64,000 bases of DNA from Chlorogloeopsis sp. ULAP01 (GCF_030381805.1 NZ_JAUDRH010000004.1:124001-188000); one strand, 5' to 3'. Positions 17,000 to 27,297 are shown, counted from the first letter of the stretch. The notes: generated from the sequence alone by a model not told the origin. A program made the numbers and translations.

Positions 17000-18202
17000 T
17001 TATCGTAAAGAAATGATACGCGAGCCAGAACCTATATTTTCAGAGGCTAGCAAAACTTCTTGTCTAGCCCATCGATCCGCAGTCAAAATATCATCTAAAG
17101 AAGGATTTGAACGGTTATCGGATGAAAAGCGATCGCACACCCATTCGATACACCGGGCAATATCTAAATAACCAATTTTTTCATCTAAAAACAGAGCCAC
17201 CGCTTGTTCATTTGCGGCATTTAAGACAGCAGGCATAGAACCGCCAGCTCTGCCAGCAGCATAAGCTAACTGCATACAAGGATACTTTTGGTGATCCGGT
17301 TCTCGGAATGTCAGATTGGCAACTTTGACTAAGTCTAGTCGTTCCCAATCAGTGTAGATGCGATCTGGCCAAGATAAAGCATACAGTAATGGTAAACGCA
17401 TATCAGGCCAGCCCAATTGAGCTAATACCGAAGTATCTTGTAGTTCAATTAGGGAGTGAATGATGCTCTGAGGATGAATAACAATCTCAATATTGTCGTA
17501 ATCCAGCCCAAACAGAAAATGAGCTTCTATTACTTCCAGTCCCTTATTCATCAAAGTAGCAGAGTCTACAGTTATTTTCCGTCCCATCGACCAATTTGGA
17601 TGTTTGAGAGCGTCGGCTACAGTTACCTCTGCTAGTTTTTCTGTTGCCCAATCCCGGAAAGCACCTCCTGAGGCAGTGAGTAAAATTTTTCGCAATCCAC
17701 CTTTTGGTACGCCTTGCAAACACTGGAAAATCGCAGAATGTTCGGAGTCAGCTGGTAGTAATTTTATTCCATGCTTCTCAATTAAGGGTAGAACAACAGG
17801 GCCTCCAGCAATTAAAGTTTCTTTATTCGCTAAGGCAATATCTTTACCAGCTTCGATAGCAGCGATCGTAGGCAACAAACCTGCGCAACCAACAATACCC
17901 GTAACTACAGTTTGAGCATCACCATACCGAGCAACTTCTATGACTCCTGCTTCGCCAGCGAGTAATATAGGTTGGGGATCGACATCGGAAATTAATTCGC
18001 GCAGCAGTGGCAATTTCTCTTCTAAGCAAATTGCTGCTATAGTCGGTCGAAATTGCCGAATTTGCGAAGCCAACAATTCCACATTGTTTCCAGTTGCTAA
18101 TCCCACTATCCGGAACTGATCTGGGTACTGAGCAACTATATCTAAAGTTTGAGTACCGATTGATCCTGTAGAACCAAGAAGAGTAATCGCTTTCACATTC
18201 AC
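17000..18202 (-). CDS. dxr: 1-deoxy-D-xylulose 5-phosphate reductoisomerase
   Basis: Second enzyme of the MEP isoprenoid pathway. It converts DXP to 2-C-methyl-D-erythritol 4-phosphate with NADPH and feeds carotenoid, chlorophyll phytyl and quinone side-chain synthesis. The 400-residue length is normal. Landmarks are the NADPH-binding GSTGSIG (10-16), ALANKETLIAGG, the metal ligands D152 and E154 in PADSEHSAIFQCL, and MGRKITVDSATLMNKGLE further on. The start is an ATG. It is a single gene, divergent from the glycosyltransferase-like cluster (142 bases apart), with a terminator downstream. Confidence 0.97.
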   Translation of the reverse strand: MNVKAITLLGSTGSIGTQTLDIVAQYPDQFRIVGLATGNNVELLASQIRQFRPTIAAICLEEKLPLLRELISDVDPQPILLAGEAGVIEVARYGDAQTVVTGIVGCAGLLPTIAAIEAGKDIALANKETLIAGGPVVLPLIEKHGIKLLPADSEHSAIFQCLQGVPKGGLRKILLTASGGAFRDWATEKLAEVTVADALKHPNWSMGRKITVDSATLMNKGLEVIEAHFLFGLDYDNIEIVIHPQSIIHSLIELQDTSVLAQLGWPDMRLPLLYALSWPDRIYTDWERLDLVKVANLTFREPDHQKYPCMQLAYAAGRAGGSMPAVLNAANEQAVALFLDEKIGYLDIARCIEWVCDRFSSDNRSNPSLDDILTADRWARQEVLLASENIGSGSRIISLR

Positions 18203-18343
18203 AATTATTTAAGGATTGACAGACAACTCCACTATAAATTGCTTAGGACTCGCAAATAACAGCAATTCAATTACATTCTTATAAGTGATTATCTACGCAA
18301 TTATCAATCTAACAACAACCAATCTTTCCCAAACCACCAGTCT

Positions 18344-19618
18344 ATGGTTCTAAAACAGTTAGTTTTCAAAAAAGATTTGTTGAAAGAAGATTCAGTATTT
18401 CCAGGCGTAATGTGGCTTGCCAGCAGAATGGTAATTTGGAGTGCCATGTTATTGATTGCTACTGTACTCGCTGCACCACCAGGAGGCAAGGCTGCGGCAT
18501 TTGGCTGGGAAGTGTTTGATGCTTGGGATAGCATACACTACCGCAGTATTGCTACTTCTGGGTATGAATACATCGCTGACGGCAAAGGACATAATATTGC
18601 TTTTTTTCCTTTGTTCCCCTTAATTGTTAGGGGTGTTATGAGCCTTGGCTTTCCGTTTGAGGTGGCAGGAATATTGGTAAATAATATAGCCTTTTTGGCA
18701 GCACTTTACTGCGTATATTTTTGGATAAAAGAATCTTACAGCGTACAAGCTGCACGTTGGGTAACAGCAGTTTTAGCTTGGTGTCCACCATCATTATTTA
18801 CGGCAGTTATTTATACCGAGGGGTTGTATTTGCTTTTGAGTACAATGGCTTTGCGCACATTTGAAGAACATCAGTACAGCTGGGCTGCTCTTTGTGGAGC
18901 TATGGCAACAGCAACACGCCCAACAGGAATAGTACTGATTCCAACGTTTCTAATTACTGCCTGGAAAGAGAAGCGATCGCCTATTGCCTATTCGGCTGCT
19001 TTAGCTACTTCAACCGGGCTACTACTATTTAGCGTATACTGCGCCCTAGAATTTGACGATCCCTTAGCATTTATTCATGCACAACGGGGATGGCGAGACA
19101 CTTTGGGATTCGATTGGCTGGGTTGGTTGAAAATGTTTATGCAAATTACAGTTGGCACAACCAATTGGAATTACGGCTACATTAAAAATCCTCTGTATCC
19201 TTTATTGTTTGCCATCATTGTTGGCTTAGGGTATTTGCTATGGTGCTACCGTCAAAGATTGGGTGCTGCGAAGGTAGATTATGGCTTTGCAATTTTATTC
19301 TTATTTTTATGGATACTCGTGGGCGATCCTTTGATTAATACTGTTTCGGTTTTAGGGGGAGCTTACTTGTTATGGTACTTACGCAAACAATTAAGTTTGA
19401 TAATGGTGATTTATGGTTTTTGCGGCTTGGGGTTAATTCTTGCTTCTGGCGGAACTTGGTCATTAAATCGCATTGCCTACGGAATTGTATCATTAAGCAT
19501 CGCCTTGGGTGTATTGTTATCTCGCCAGCCTCGTTGGGGATATTTAACTCTGTGCTTCTTCGCAATTTTACTTGCTAGTTTCTCTGTCAGATTTGCCCAA
19601 GAACTCTGGGTAGGATAG
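18344..19618 (+). CDS. PIG-V-like (GT-C) mannosyltransferase family membrane protein, paralogue 1
   Basis: Integral membrane protein of 424 residues with about ten hydrophobic segments, resembling the mannosyltransferase PIG-V/GPI18-like family of GT-C enzymes. The first luminal loop carries FDAWDSIHYRSIATSGY, with the acidic DAWD motif expected for a lipid-phosphate-sugar-dependent transferase, followed by NIAFFPLFPLIVR and later ATATRPTGIVLIP. It would transfer a sugar from a polyprenyl-phosphate donor outside the cytoplasmic membrane. It heads a run of five GT-C-like genes, and its close paralogue at 24968 closes the run. Donor and acceptor are unknown. Confidence 0.8.
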   Translation: MVLKQLVFKKDLLKEDSVFPGVMWLASRMVIWSAMLLIATVLAAPPGGKAAAFGWEVFDAWDSIHYRSIATSGYEYIADGKGHNIAFFPLFPLIVRGVMSLGFPFEVAGILVNNIAFLAALYCVYFWIKESYSVQAARWVTAVLAWCPPSLFTAVIYTEGLYLLLSTMALRTFEEHQYSWAALCGAMATATRPTGIVLIPTFLITAWKEKRSPIAYSAALATSTGLLLFSVYCALEFDDPLAFIHAQRGWRDTLGFDWLGWLKMFMQITVGTTNWNYGYIKNPLYPLLFAIIVGLGYLLWCYRQRLGAAKVDYGFAILFLFLWILVGDPLINTVSVLGGAYLLWYLRKQLSLIMVIYGFCGLGLILASGGTWSLNRIAYGIVSLSIALGVLLSRQPRWGYLTLCFFAILLASFSVRFAQELWVG

Positions 19619-19743
19619 GCAAGTTTATCATGTCCGTTTAAAGACTTATCATTTAGGTTGACGCGGAGAAAAGGAGACGCAAAGATGCGGAGAAATTTTG
19701 ATGATAACTGAAGTCAAAAGAAGATTGTTGCTTGTAACTGAGG

Positions 19744-21171
19744 GTGAAAAAACAACTAATTAAGCTTGGCAGTATTGGTTGGATGATTGGCGTGAGTACC
19801 TTATTTCTATTAGGGTGCAGCAGTTTACGGCACGAACTGTTTCAATCATCTGCCTGGGATCTAGGAATTTTCGATCAGGCGATTTACTTAATTAGCCAAG
19901 GACAGTCTCCAATCTCTTCATTTTTAGGATTTCACATTCTTGGAGATCATGCTGCAATCGTTCTTTATCCACTGGCTTTGCTTTATAAAATTTACCCTAC
20001 AGTTTATTGGTTATTAATTGTACAGGCTATTGCTCTAACATTAGGTGCGCTGTTTATCAATTATCTTGCCCGTCAAGCTGGATTAAACACGCGTCAAGCA
20101 ACAACTATGGCAGCAGCTTACCTGTTATATCCATTGGTATTTAACATTAATCTGTATGATTTTCACCCAGAAGTCATAGCTCTACCTGCACTGTTAGGAG
20201 CAATTTTAGCTGCTCGTCTGAAAAAGATTAGCTGGTTTTGTTTCAGTATTATGTTGGTGTTGGGATGTAAAGCGGTATTATCTCTGACAGTGTCAGCGAT
20301 GGGATTTTGGCTGCTGGTATTTGAGAAAAGGCGATTATGTGGTGCGATCGCTCTTTTGAGTGGCATCGTTTGGTTTTTGATCGCAACTAAAGCAATCATC
20401 CCATTTTTTGGTGGCGAAGCCGCTTCAGTAGCACGTCACCTCTCACGCTACAGCCATTTCGGCAACTCTTTCATTGACATCGCTCAAAACCTACTCCTCC
20501 AACCCAATTTGGTACTGGGAAAAATCTTTTCCTTCGCGACTCTAGAATATTTAGCTTTGCTGATTGCGCCAGTCTTGTGGGGAATCTCACCTAGATATCT
20601 TTTGCCGTTGGTAGGCGCTACTCCCACATTGGCTTTAAATATTCTCGCTAATGCCACTCAACAGAGAAATTTAGTCCATCAATATTCTCTACCAATCCTA
20701 CCTTTTCTCTTTGTTGCTGTGATTCAAACCTTTGCCAATCGGTGTGCTTGGATACAAAAACCACGCATAATCCTCCTTTATTCTTTAGTAGCTTTTTTAG
20801 CTCTGGGCAAATACGGCTACTTCTGGACAATTTATCTAGATTCTTTGGATACTTGGCAAGCAACACGGGAAGCGATCGCTCTAGTTCAAACCAAAGGAGG
20901 TGTTTATACAACTGCTGAAATCGCACCTCACTTAACTCATCGTCCACTGATCGAATTTACAGATGCCAATTCACCACCAGCAGATTTAACAAAATTTGAA
21001 TACATTCTCTTAAATGTTCGCCATCCAGGCTGGTTGAGTAATCGAGATTTTGCAACCAATTTGGTTAATCAACTCAAACACACACAAGTATTTCAACTTA
21101 ACTACCAGCATGATGACGTTTATTTATTTGTCAAAAACTCTTCTGGTGAAAAGAGCGAGAAGTTAATTTAA
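19744..21171 (+). CDS. DUF2079 membrane protein, paralogue 1
   Basis: Integral membrane protein of 475 residues of the DUF2079 family, a GT-C-like group of many-pass membrane proteins found widely in cyanobacteria and actinobacteria. The first external loop contains AWDLGIFDQAIYLISQG and FHILGDHAAIVLYPLALLYK. The C-terminal soluble part (about 375-475) includes TAEIAPHLTHRP and YILLNVRHPGW. The start is the GTG at 19744, preceded by AACTGAGG; the same upstream context precedes the neighbouring paralogue, so the duplication unit included the start region. It is probably a glycosyltransferase, but no member activity is known to me. Confidence 0.8.
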   Translation: MKKQLIKLGSIGWMIGVSTLFLLGCSSLRHELFQSSAWDLGIFDQAIYLISQGQSPISSFLGFHILGDHAAIVLYPLALLYKIYPTVYWLLIVQAIALTLGALFINYLARQAGLNTRQATTMAAAYLLYPLVFNINLYDFHPEVIALPALLGAILAARLKKISWFCFSIMLVLGCKAVLSLTVSAMGFWLLVFEKRRLCGAIALLSGIVWFLIATKAIIPFFGGEAASVARHLSRYSHFGNSFIDIAQNLLLQPNLVLGKIFSFATLEYLALLIAPVLWGISPRYLLPLVGATPTLALNILANATQQRNLVHQYSLPILPFLFVAVIQTFANRCAWIQKPRIILLYSLVAFLALGKYGYFWTIYLDSLDTWQATREAIALVQTKGGVYTTAEIAPHLTHRPLIEFTDANSPPADLTKFEYILLNVRHPGWLSNRDFATNLVNQLKHTQVFQLNYQHDDVYLFVKNSSGEKSEKLI

Positions 21172-21249
21172 CAAGAAGCAGCGAGGAACCCCTCCATATA
21201 GCAATACAGTTCAGTTAAGGCTAAAACTCTTTGTTAAAGTTAATTTTTT

Positions 21250-21600
21250 AACGAACCACAAAGGACACATTAGACGCGGAGCGGTGAGGGGGGTCGCAGT
21301 CTTGGCGTTTCCCGTCACGATTGCGAACCCCCGAACCTGAAAGGCTTCCCGTAAGGGTAGGACGCAAAGAGAAGAAAAAATGCTTAACTAAACCGTATTG
21401 CTCCATATAGTAGTCTGTCAAGGTGATTTTGATGGATAAACCAATTTTTGATTTTCTTCTTTTTCTCTTTCTACCCTGCGGGTAGACACGTAGACGGACG
21501 TAGTCCGGCTTCTCGTAGAGTAGTGGCTTCTGTAGACGGGCTTTGCCCGGCTTCCCGTAGGGTAAGTAGCCGCTTGCGCGTCTATGCGGTTCGTTCCTTT
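21250..21600. repeat. Repeat mosaic between the two DUF2079 genes
   Basis: The 500-base gap between the DUF2079 paralogues is filled by repeats. AACCACAAAGGAC and GACGCAAAGAG, parts of a repeat seen undivided near 59321-59345, are here split by a GC-rich insert (about 21278-21357) containing CTTCCCGTAAGGG. A third, 45-base partial copy of the 77-base repeat, with one mismatch, lies at 21482-21526, followed by GACGGGCTTTGCCCGG and CTTCCCGTAGGGTAAG palindromes. Confidence 0.75.
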
Positions 21601-21707
21601 ATCTCTCAATTCAAACTTGACATAGTAATATTCCCCAGTCCCCATTTTTCCTGAAAACAGAAGATGCGAAGATATGGAGGTACTCATAATGATTGTTACA
21701 GCTAAGG

Positions 21708-23111
21708 GTGATAAAACAATTTTTTAAGCTTGGCACTGTCGGTTGGATGATTGCCATTAGTGCTTTATTGTTTTTTGTGTGCAGCAGCACGCGCCATATA
21801 TTATTTCAGTCGGGAGCTCTCGATCTGGGGATCTACGATCAGGTAGTCTATTTAATCAGTCAAGGAAAGCCACATATCTCTTCTTTTTTAGGCTTTCATC
21901 ATCTGGGCAACCACGCAGCCTGGGCAGTCTATCCCTTAGCTCTACTCTATAAAATTTACCCAAGTGCTTACTGGTTATTAGCTGTGCAAGCTATTTCTCT
22001 GGCGTTGGGTGCTTTACCTACCTATTATCTTGCCCTTCAAGCAGGATTAAAGGAAAGCCAGGCAATAGCAATGGCAGGTGTTTACCTGCTGTATCCGCTA
22101 GTTTTTAATGTCAATTTGTTTGAGTTTCACCCAGAAGTAATGGCAGTTCCCGTTTTTTTGGGGGTAGTTTTGGCAGCACGGCAAAACCAAGCTACTTTGT
22201 TTTGTTTAGGCATTATCTTTATTTTGGGTTGTAAAGCTGTGTTATCACTAACAGTGGCGGCAATGGGTTTGTGGCTGTTAGTGTTTGAAAAAAAGCGTTT
22301 TTATGGAATATTTGCCATTATTGCTGGAATCAGCTGGTTTTTGATAGCAAGCCAAGTTATTATTCCCTTTTTTAGTAATAATGAGGCAGCAGCAGTAGCA
22401 CGTTACAGCTATTTGGGGGATTCTGTTTTAGAGATTGCTATTAATTTAGTTATTAAACCAGAGCTAATTTTGGGGAGGGTATTTTCACTCAAAACACTAG
22501 AATATCTGGCGCTTTTAGTTACACCACTAATTTGGGGATTGACACCACAACATCTAACTCCTTTAGTGGGTGCAATGCCGGCATTGGTTTTAAATATTCT
22601 TTCTGACAAGCCAGAACAACGCGATTTAATTCACCAGTATTCTCTGCCAATACTGCCTTTTTTGATTATCGCTGTAATTGCCAGTCTAGCCAATGACAAA
22701 GCATGGTTACGTACCAGAAGGGCAATTCTTTTATGGGCGCTTGTAGGTTTTATTGTTTTAGCAAAGTATGGCTATTTTTGGTCGCGATATTTAAGAAGTG
22801 TTGATAACTGGCAAGCAACACGGCAAGCGATCGCCCAAGTTCAATCCTCAGGTGCTGTTTTAACTACCCATAGCATTGCGCCTCATTTAAGTCACCGTCA
22901 GACAATCCATTTTGTGGATGACATTAGTGGCTTACCTGAAGACATCAATCAATACGACTATATATTGCTCAATGTACGTCACCCAGATGGCACTCGTAAC
23001 CCGGCGTTTGCTGCTAATTTTGTTAACCAACTTCAAAATAATCAATTATTTCAACTGCGCTACCAACGCGATCAAGTCTACTTATTTATCAAAAATCCTT
23101 CTCTCAACTAA
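21708..23111 (+). CDS. DUF2079 membrane protein, paralogue 2
   Basis: Close paralogue of the preceding gene, 467 residues from the GTG at 21708. This start is chosen because it aligns with that of paralogue 1 (VIKQFFKLGTVGWMI against MKKQLIKLGSIGWMI); an upstream TTG at 21693 would add five residues. It keeps ALDLGIYDQVVYLISQG, the LGNHAAWAVYPLALLYK loop and the C-terminal YILLNVRHPDG. Divergence between the copies is moderate and spread over the length, so the duplication is not recent. It is probably a GT-C-type transferase with a related sugar or acceptor specificity; this is inferred. Confidence 0.8.
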   Translation: MIKQFFKLGTVGWMIAISALLFFVCSSTRHILFQSGALDLGIYDQVVYLISQGKPHISSFLGFHHLGNHAAWAVYPLALLYKIYPSAYWLLAVQAISLALGALPTYYLALQAGLKESQAIAMAGVYLLYPLVFNVNLFEFHPEVMAVPVFLGVVLAARQNQATLFCLGIIFILGCKAVLSLTVAAMGLWLLVFEKKRFYGIFAIIAGISWFLIASQVIIPFFSNNEAAAVARYSYLGDSVLEIAINLVIKPELILGRVFSLKTLEYLALLVTPLIWGLTPQHLTPLVGAMPALVLNILSDKPEQRDLIHQYSLPILPFLIIAVIASLANDKAWLRTRRAILLWALVGFIVLAKYGYFWSRYLRSVDNWQATRQAIAQVQSSGAVLTTHSIAPHLSHRQTIHFVDDISGLPEDINQYDYILLNVRHPDGTRNPAFAANFVNQLQNNQLFQLRYQRDQVYLFIKNPSLN

Positions 23112-23215
23112 GATGAATATTGTTTTGTCTTACAGTTATATATCTTCTGCCATCAATTCTTTTACTTCTGGTCAACTAAAAAACTGAAAATTCACTATCC
23201 ACAATCTGCATAAGT

Positions 23216-24667
23216 ATGAATATGACCAGATTAAAAAACTTTATAAATCAACTTATTATTATACTTCTCTTTGTTGGCTTTGTACTCACCATTAGATTTC
23301 AACCGATTTCGCAAACATTTGAATTTGATTATGATGAGGGTTTTAATTTAATTAAAACCTTTCTTTACTCACAGGGCTTTTCTCTATATACGCAAATTTG
23401 GAATGATCAACCACCTCTTTTTACTGTTTTATTATCACATTGGTTAAACTTGTTTGGTTACTCAATCTTTGCTGCTCGTTTATTAATACTTTTATTTTCA
23501 GCACTATTAATATATTGTTTTTACAATCTCATCAGTAGTGAATTAGGAAAAATACCAGCATTGACAGCCACAATTCTATTATTTACGTCATGGCTATATA
23601 TTCGCCTCAGTATTTCTGTAATGATTGGTCTTCCTTCACTATCATTGGCAATGCTATCTATTTATTTATTACATCTTTACAAACAAAATCATCGCAGATT
23701 TTATATTATTCTTTCTGGAATCACTTTTGCATTATCTTTGCAAACTAAGTTATTTACTATTTTTCTTGTACCTTTAATATTTTTTTATATAATTGATTTT
23801 AATATTAAAACTATTGCCAGTAGGAAAATATCAAAAAAAATACTAATCAATACTGCTTTGTGGTTAATACCTTTGGGATTAATTTATATTTTAATTGGCG
23901 TATTTTTTCAGCAATTTTGGAATCATGATCAACTAATTACTACTCATCTCAATCAACCTCAAAATTTAACACTAGAGAATTTTAATAATCGAGAATATCT
24001 TAGTTCTATGCTTAGTCAAGATTACGATTATATATTTCTAGCTTGTATTGGGATTGGAGCAATTTTTTTAAAAAGATATAGAAATGGGATATTTCCTTTC
24101 GCTTGGCTAATAACAGCTGTACTGATTTTACTAAATCATCAACCACTTTGGTATCACTATTATCCTTTAATTGCTATTCCTATCTGTTGGCTAGCTGCCT
24201 ATGGAGTAGCATTCTTATATGATTCATTTTTCAAAAAAAAGTTAATTAATACTAAACAGCTTATTATTCCTTCTTTATTAGTTGTGATCCTGATTGGCTT
24301 AGTCATATTAACTCCTCCTAATCCAAAAGGAAGCGTCCCCAGAAATATGGAGTTGATGCAACTGGTGTTGAAATATAAAGATTCTACGAATTGGATTTTT
24401 ACCGATCGCCCCATATATGCTTTTTATGCTAGATTACGTGTTCCCCCCGAAATTGCTGTGATGTCATATAAAAGGCTTAACTCTGGAGAACTAACATCTC
24501 AAGAAATACTTTCTGTTTTACAAAAGTATCGTCCTGAGCAAATTGTTCTAAGTAGGTGGACTTATCAACTGAAAAGTGATAATAAATTTCTAGCTTATAT
24601 CAACGCCAATTACTCAAAAACTTATACAAATTCAATCGGTAGTGAGGAACATTATATTTGGAAGTAA
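23216..24667 (+). CDS. Glycosyltransferase family 39-like membrane protein
   Basis: Integral membrane protein of 483 residues with about eleven hydrophobic segments and the layout of GT39/ArnT-like (PMT_2) GT-C enzymes. The first external loop contains FDYDEGFNLIK, an acidic pair typical of the catalytic site, followed by LYTQIWNDQPPLFTVLLSHW. A soluble C-terminal part of about 110 residues ends the protein (TDRPIYAFYARLRVPPEIAV). The gene is notably AT-rich compared with its neighbours, with long T runs. It would use a polyprenyl-phosphate sugar; the acceptor is unknown. Confidence 0.8.
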   Translation: MNMTRLKNFINQLIIILLFVGFVLTIRFQPISQTFEFDYDEGFNLIKTFLYSQGFSLYTQIWNDQPPLFTVLLSHWLNLFGYSIFAARLLILLFSALLIYCFYNLISSELGKIPALTATILLFTSWLYIRLSISVMIGLPSLSLAMLSIYLLHLYKQNHRRFYIILSGITFALSLQTKLFTIFLVPLIFFYIIDFNIKTIASRKISKKILINTALWLIPLGLIYILIGVFFQQFWNHDQLITTHLNQPQNLTLENFNNREYLSSMLSQDYDYIFLACIGIGAIFLKRYRNGIFPFAWLITAVLILLNHQPLWYHYYPLIAIPICWLAAYGVAFLYDSFFKKKLINTKQLIIPSLLVVILIGLVILTPPNPKGSVPRNMELMQLVLKYKDSTNWIFTDRPIYAFYARLRVPPEIAVMSYKRLNSGELTSQEILSVLQKYRPEQIVLSRWTYQLKSDNKFLAYINANYSKTYTNSIGSEEHYIWK

Positions 24668-24669
24668 GT

Positions 24670-24967
24670 CTCTTATTTAAGAGATACAAGTTAATTAATA
24701 TATTTACATATAAATATGAATGATAGTAATTAGTTCAGCTATTTTTATTCCTAATTAAATTGTTTATATAAATACTATTTCGGTAGTGGAAAATAATTAG
24801 GATAATTTTAATAAAAATCGAGATATTAACTACTGAACAGACCTGTTTATTTCAGTTAGTTACTTGTTTGGACAAGGGGGAAGATGCATAAACCATTACA
24901 AATAAATAATAGTGTCGTAGCCATAGGTACCAGAATGCATTAAAAGGTGTGAAAAATACTTAAGCTT
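24670..24967. other. AT-rich spacer, nothing recognised
   Basis: About 300 AT-rich bases between the GT39-like gene and the second PIG-V-like gene. No gene or terminator hairpin is evident, so co-transcription cannot be excluded. Confidence 0.4.
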
Positions 24968-26254
24968 ATGGCTCAAGCGCAGATATTTATCAAAAAAGTT
25001 TTATGGAAAGATGATTTCTTATTTCCAGTAGCAATCTGGTTGATTAGCAGAATATTTATCTGGGCTACCATGCTGCTGGTTGCACCACATCTACCCCAAC
25101 CTCCACAAGGGATTGTACCTAGTTTTGGATGGGGGGTATTTGATGCTTGGGATAGTATACGTTACCGCAGTATTGTGACTTCCGGTTATGAATTCATTAA
25201 TAATGGGCAGCAATATAATATTGCCTTTTTTCCCCTATTTCCTTTAATAATTCGGGCTTTGATGAACTTAGGCTTGCCATTTACTGTTGCAGGAGTACTG
25301 GTAAATAACTTGGCATTTTTGGCAGCGCTTTACTGGCTGTACTTTTGGGTTCTAAAGCAACTTGGTACAAACGAGGCAAGGTGGGTCATAGCTGTACTAG
25401 CTTGGTGTCCTTTGTCCTTATTCGGCACTGTAATTTACACCGAAGGATTGTACTTATTATCGAGTACGGCAGCTTTGTATGCCTTTGACCGTAAGCAATA
25501 TGTTTGGACTACTTTTTGGGGTGCCTTAGCAACGGCGACACGCCCGACGGGTATGGCACTGATCCCGGCTTTTTTAATCGCAGCTTGGAGAGAAAGGCGA
25601 TCGCCAATTGCATATCTTGCTGCTTGTGCTAGTGCGATCGGTTTGCTTTTGTTCAGTCTCTATTGTGCAATTAATTTTGCCGATCCAATCGCATTTATTA
25701 ATGCCCAGCGAGGATGGCGTCCTTCATTTGGATTTGATTGGCGTGGTTGGTTGGATATGTTGCTGGAGCTAGCAGCAGGTACATCAAATTGGCACAATAT
25801 TCAGATCAAAAACCTATTACATCTTTTGGTTTTTAGTAGCATTGTTGCTAGTAGCTATATTTTGTGGCGCAAATATAAACAATTGTCTCAAACTAAAATA
25901 GTGTACTGCTTGTATGCTGCGATCGCATTTTCATTAATATTGGCTGACAGACAATTTATCAATAACTTACTTAATGTGACAATGGTTTTGGGAGGTGGCT
26001 ATTTTTTGTGGCAATCACGTAAAGATTTAACCTCTGTCACTACTTGTTACGGCTTTTGCGGTATAGCTTTGCTGCTAGCCTCTGGTGGTACTATCTCTCT
26101 GAGTCGTTTAGCTTACGGTATTGTACCTCTAAGTTTAGCTCTGGGTACAGGATTGGGACATTATCCCCGTCTAGGCTTTCTCATGCTGGGCTTATTTTCC
26201 ATATTACTTGCGAGGCTAGCCATTAGCTTTGCTCAAAATCTCTGGGTAGGGTAG
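24968..26254 (+). CDS. PIG-V-like (GT-C) mannosyltransferase family membrane protein, paralogue 2
   Basis: Paralogue of the gene at 18344 with the same size (428 residues) and the same motifs: FDAWDSIRYRSIVTSGY, NIAFFPLFPLIIR, ATATRPTGMALIP and the terminal FAQNLWVG, against FAQELWVG in paralogue 1. It has about ten membrane segments. The two copies bracket the DUF2079 pair and the GT39-like gene. Like the other members it probably transfers a sugar from a polyprenyl-phosphate donor at the outer face of the membrane. The ATG start aligns with that of paralogue 1. Confidence 0.8.
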   Translation: MAQAQIFIKKVLWKDDFLFPVAIWLISRIFIWATMLLVAPHLPQPPQGIVPSFGWGVFDAWDSIRYRSIVTSGYEFINNGQQYNIAFFPLFPLIIRALMNLGLPFTVAGVLVNNLAFLAALYWLYFWVLKQLGTNEARWVIAVLAWCPLSLFGTVIYTEGLYLLSSTAALYAFDRKQYVWTTFWGALATATRPTGMALIPAFLIAAWRERRSPIAYLAACASAIGLLLFSLYCAINFADPIAFINAQRGWRPSFGFDWRGWLDMLLELAAGTSNWHNIQIKNLLHLLVFSSIVASSYILWRKYKQLSQTKIVYCLYAAIAFSLILADRQFINNLLNVTMVLGGGYFLWQSRKDLTSVTTCYGFCGIALLLASGGTISLSRLAYGIVPLSLALGTGLGHYPRLGFLMLGLFSILLARLAISFAQNLWVG

Positions 26255-27297
26255 AGGAAATACTTGTCATAAGAATAGGGGCGATGAGGCTAAAAGTTAG
26301 GGGCTAAACATATTTTGTAGATAGAGTAATTTAAATATGTGAATCAAATATTAAAATTACTTCAATAAGAATTTTAAACTATGTATATAGTGTTACTTTT
26401 AAAGTAGTGCTCAAGTGCTTGAATAAAATGACAACCCAATTATTACTTGTTATATATTGAGCTTATTTGTTGAGCATGAAGCAATATCAAAACTTAAGTA
26501 CAAACACTTAGGCTGTTTGTCTTAAAATTGAATATAAATTATGTACAAGACAATAGTTGACTTGAGCTTAAAAGTTTTCTTTGGGACTAGTGGTAATTTC
26601 AACTAGTCTGTATATACTCAAACAAATCGGCATAAAACTTAGTACATAAAGTGCTACCTCATTAACAGTGCTTTATAGTATAAATCGAGAGGGGTAAATG
26701 CGCATAGTGAATGACTTTAGTCCTCAAATATTTAAGCATTAAAGTACTCACTACAAACAAAACCTATTAAAACTTTTACAATCAACAACTAATCTTGTAA
26801 AACAAAGTGATAAATGGAGTTACTTTGAGTAATTTGCTCAAGAGTGTGTGACGTAGTTAACGTTTGAGTATTTCTGAAGAAACTATTTTCACAGATTAGC
26901 GTCTAGCTGCTTTAGGCAAACTTAGTTGTAAAAGTCAGCTAGAAACTTAACATTTTTTTCCAGGTAGCGATCTGGTTACGCAGTAGAATATAATTTGTTA
27001 GATTAGGAGACTTATATTTCATAATTGGAAAGCATCGCAATCATCACCATAAATATTTAATTTGTGCATCTATAATCTAACTAACTTTTACTAATAGTTC
27101 TCTTTCCAAGCAAGATAATTTGGACTGCTACTAACGCTGTCACTTTTATCTTTTTGATAGTCAGGTTTCTGTGAATCTGTATTGTAATTTACGAGATTAA
27201 CAGAAGTAATTTGTATTTATGTCTAAATAATATCTGAATAAATCTTTTCAAAAACTGTGCTGGTAATTATTGTCAACAAAGTGACTAATGCTTCAAT
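26255..27297. other. Long AT-rich intergenic region before the polysaccharide deacetylase
   Basis: About 1,040 bases without a supported gene in any frame. I see AT-rich sequence with no tRNA, clear hairpin array or coding remnant. It may contain the promoter and leader of the downstream deacetylase gene. Confidence 0.5.
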
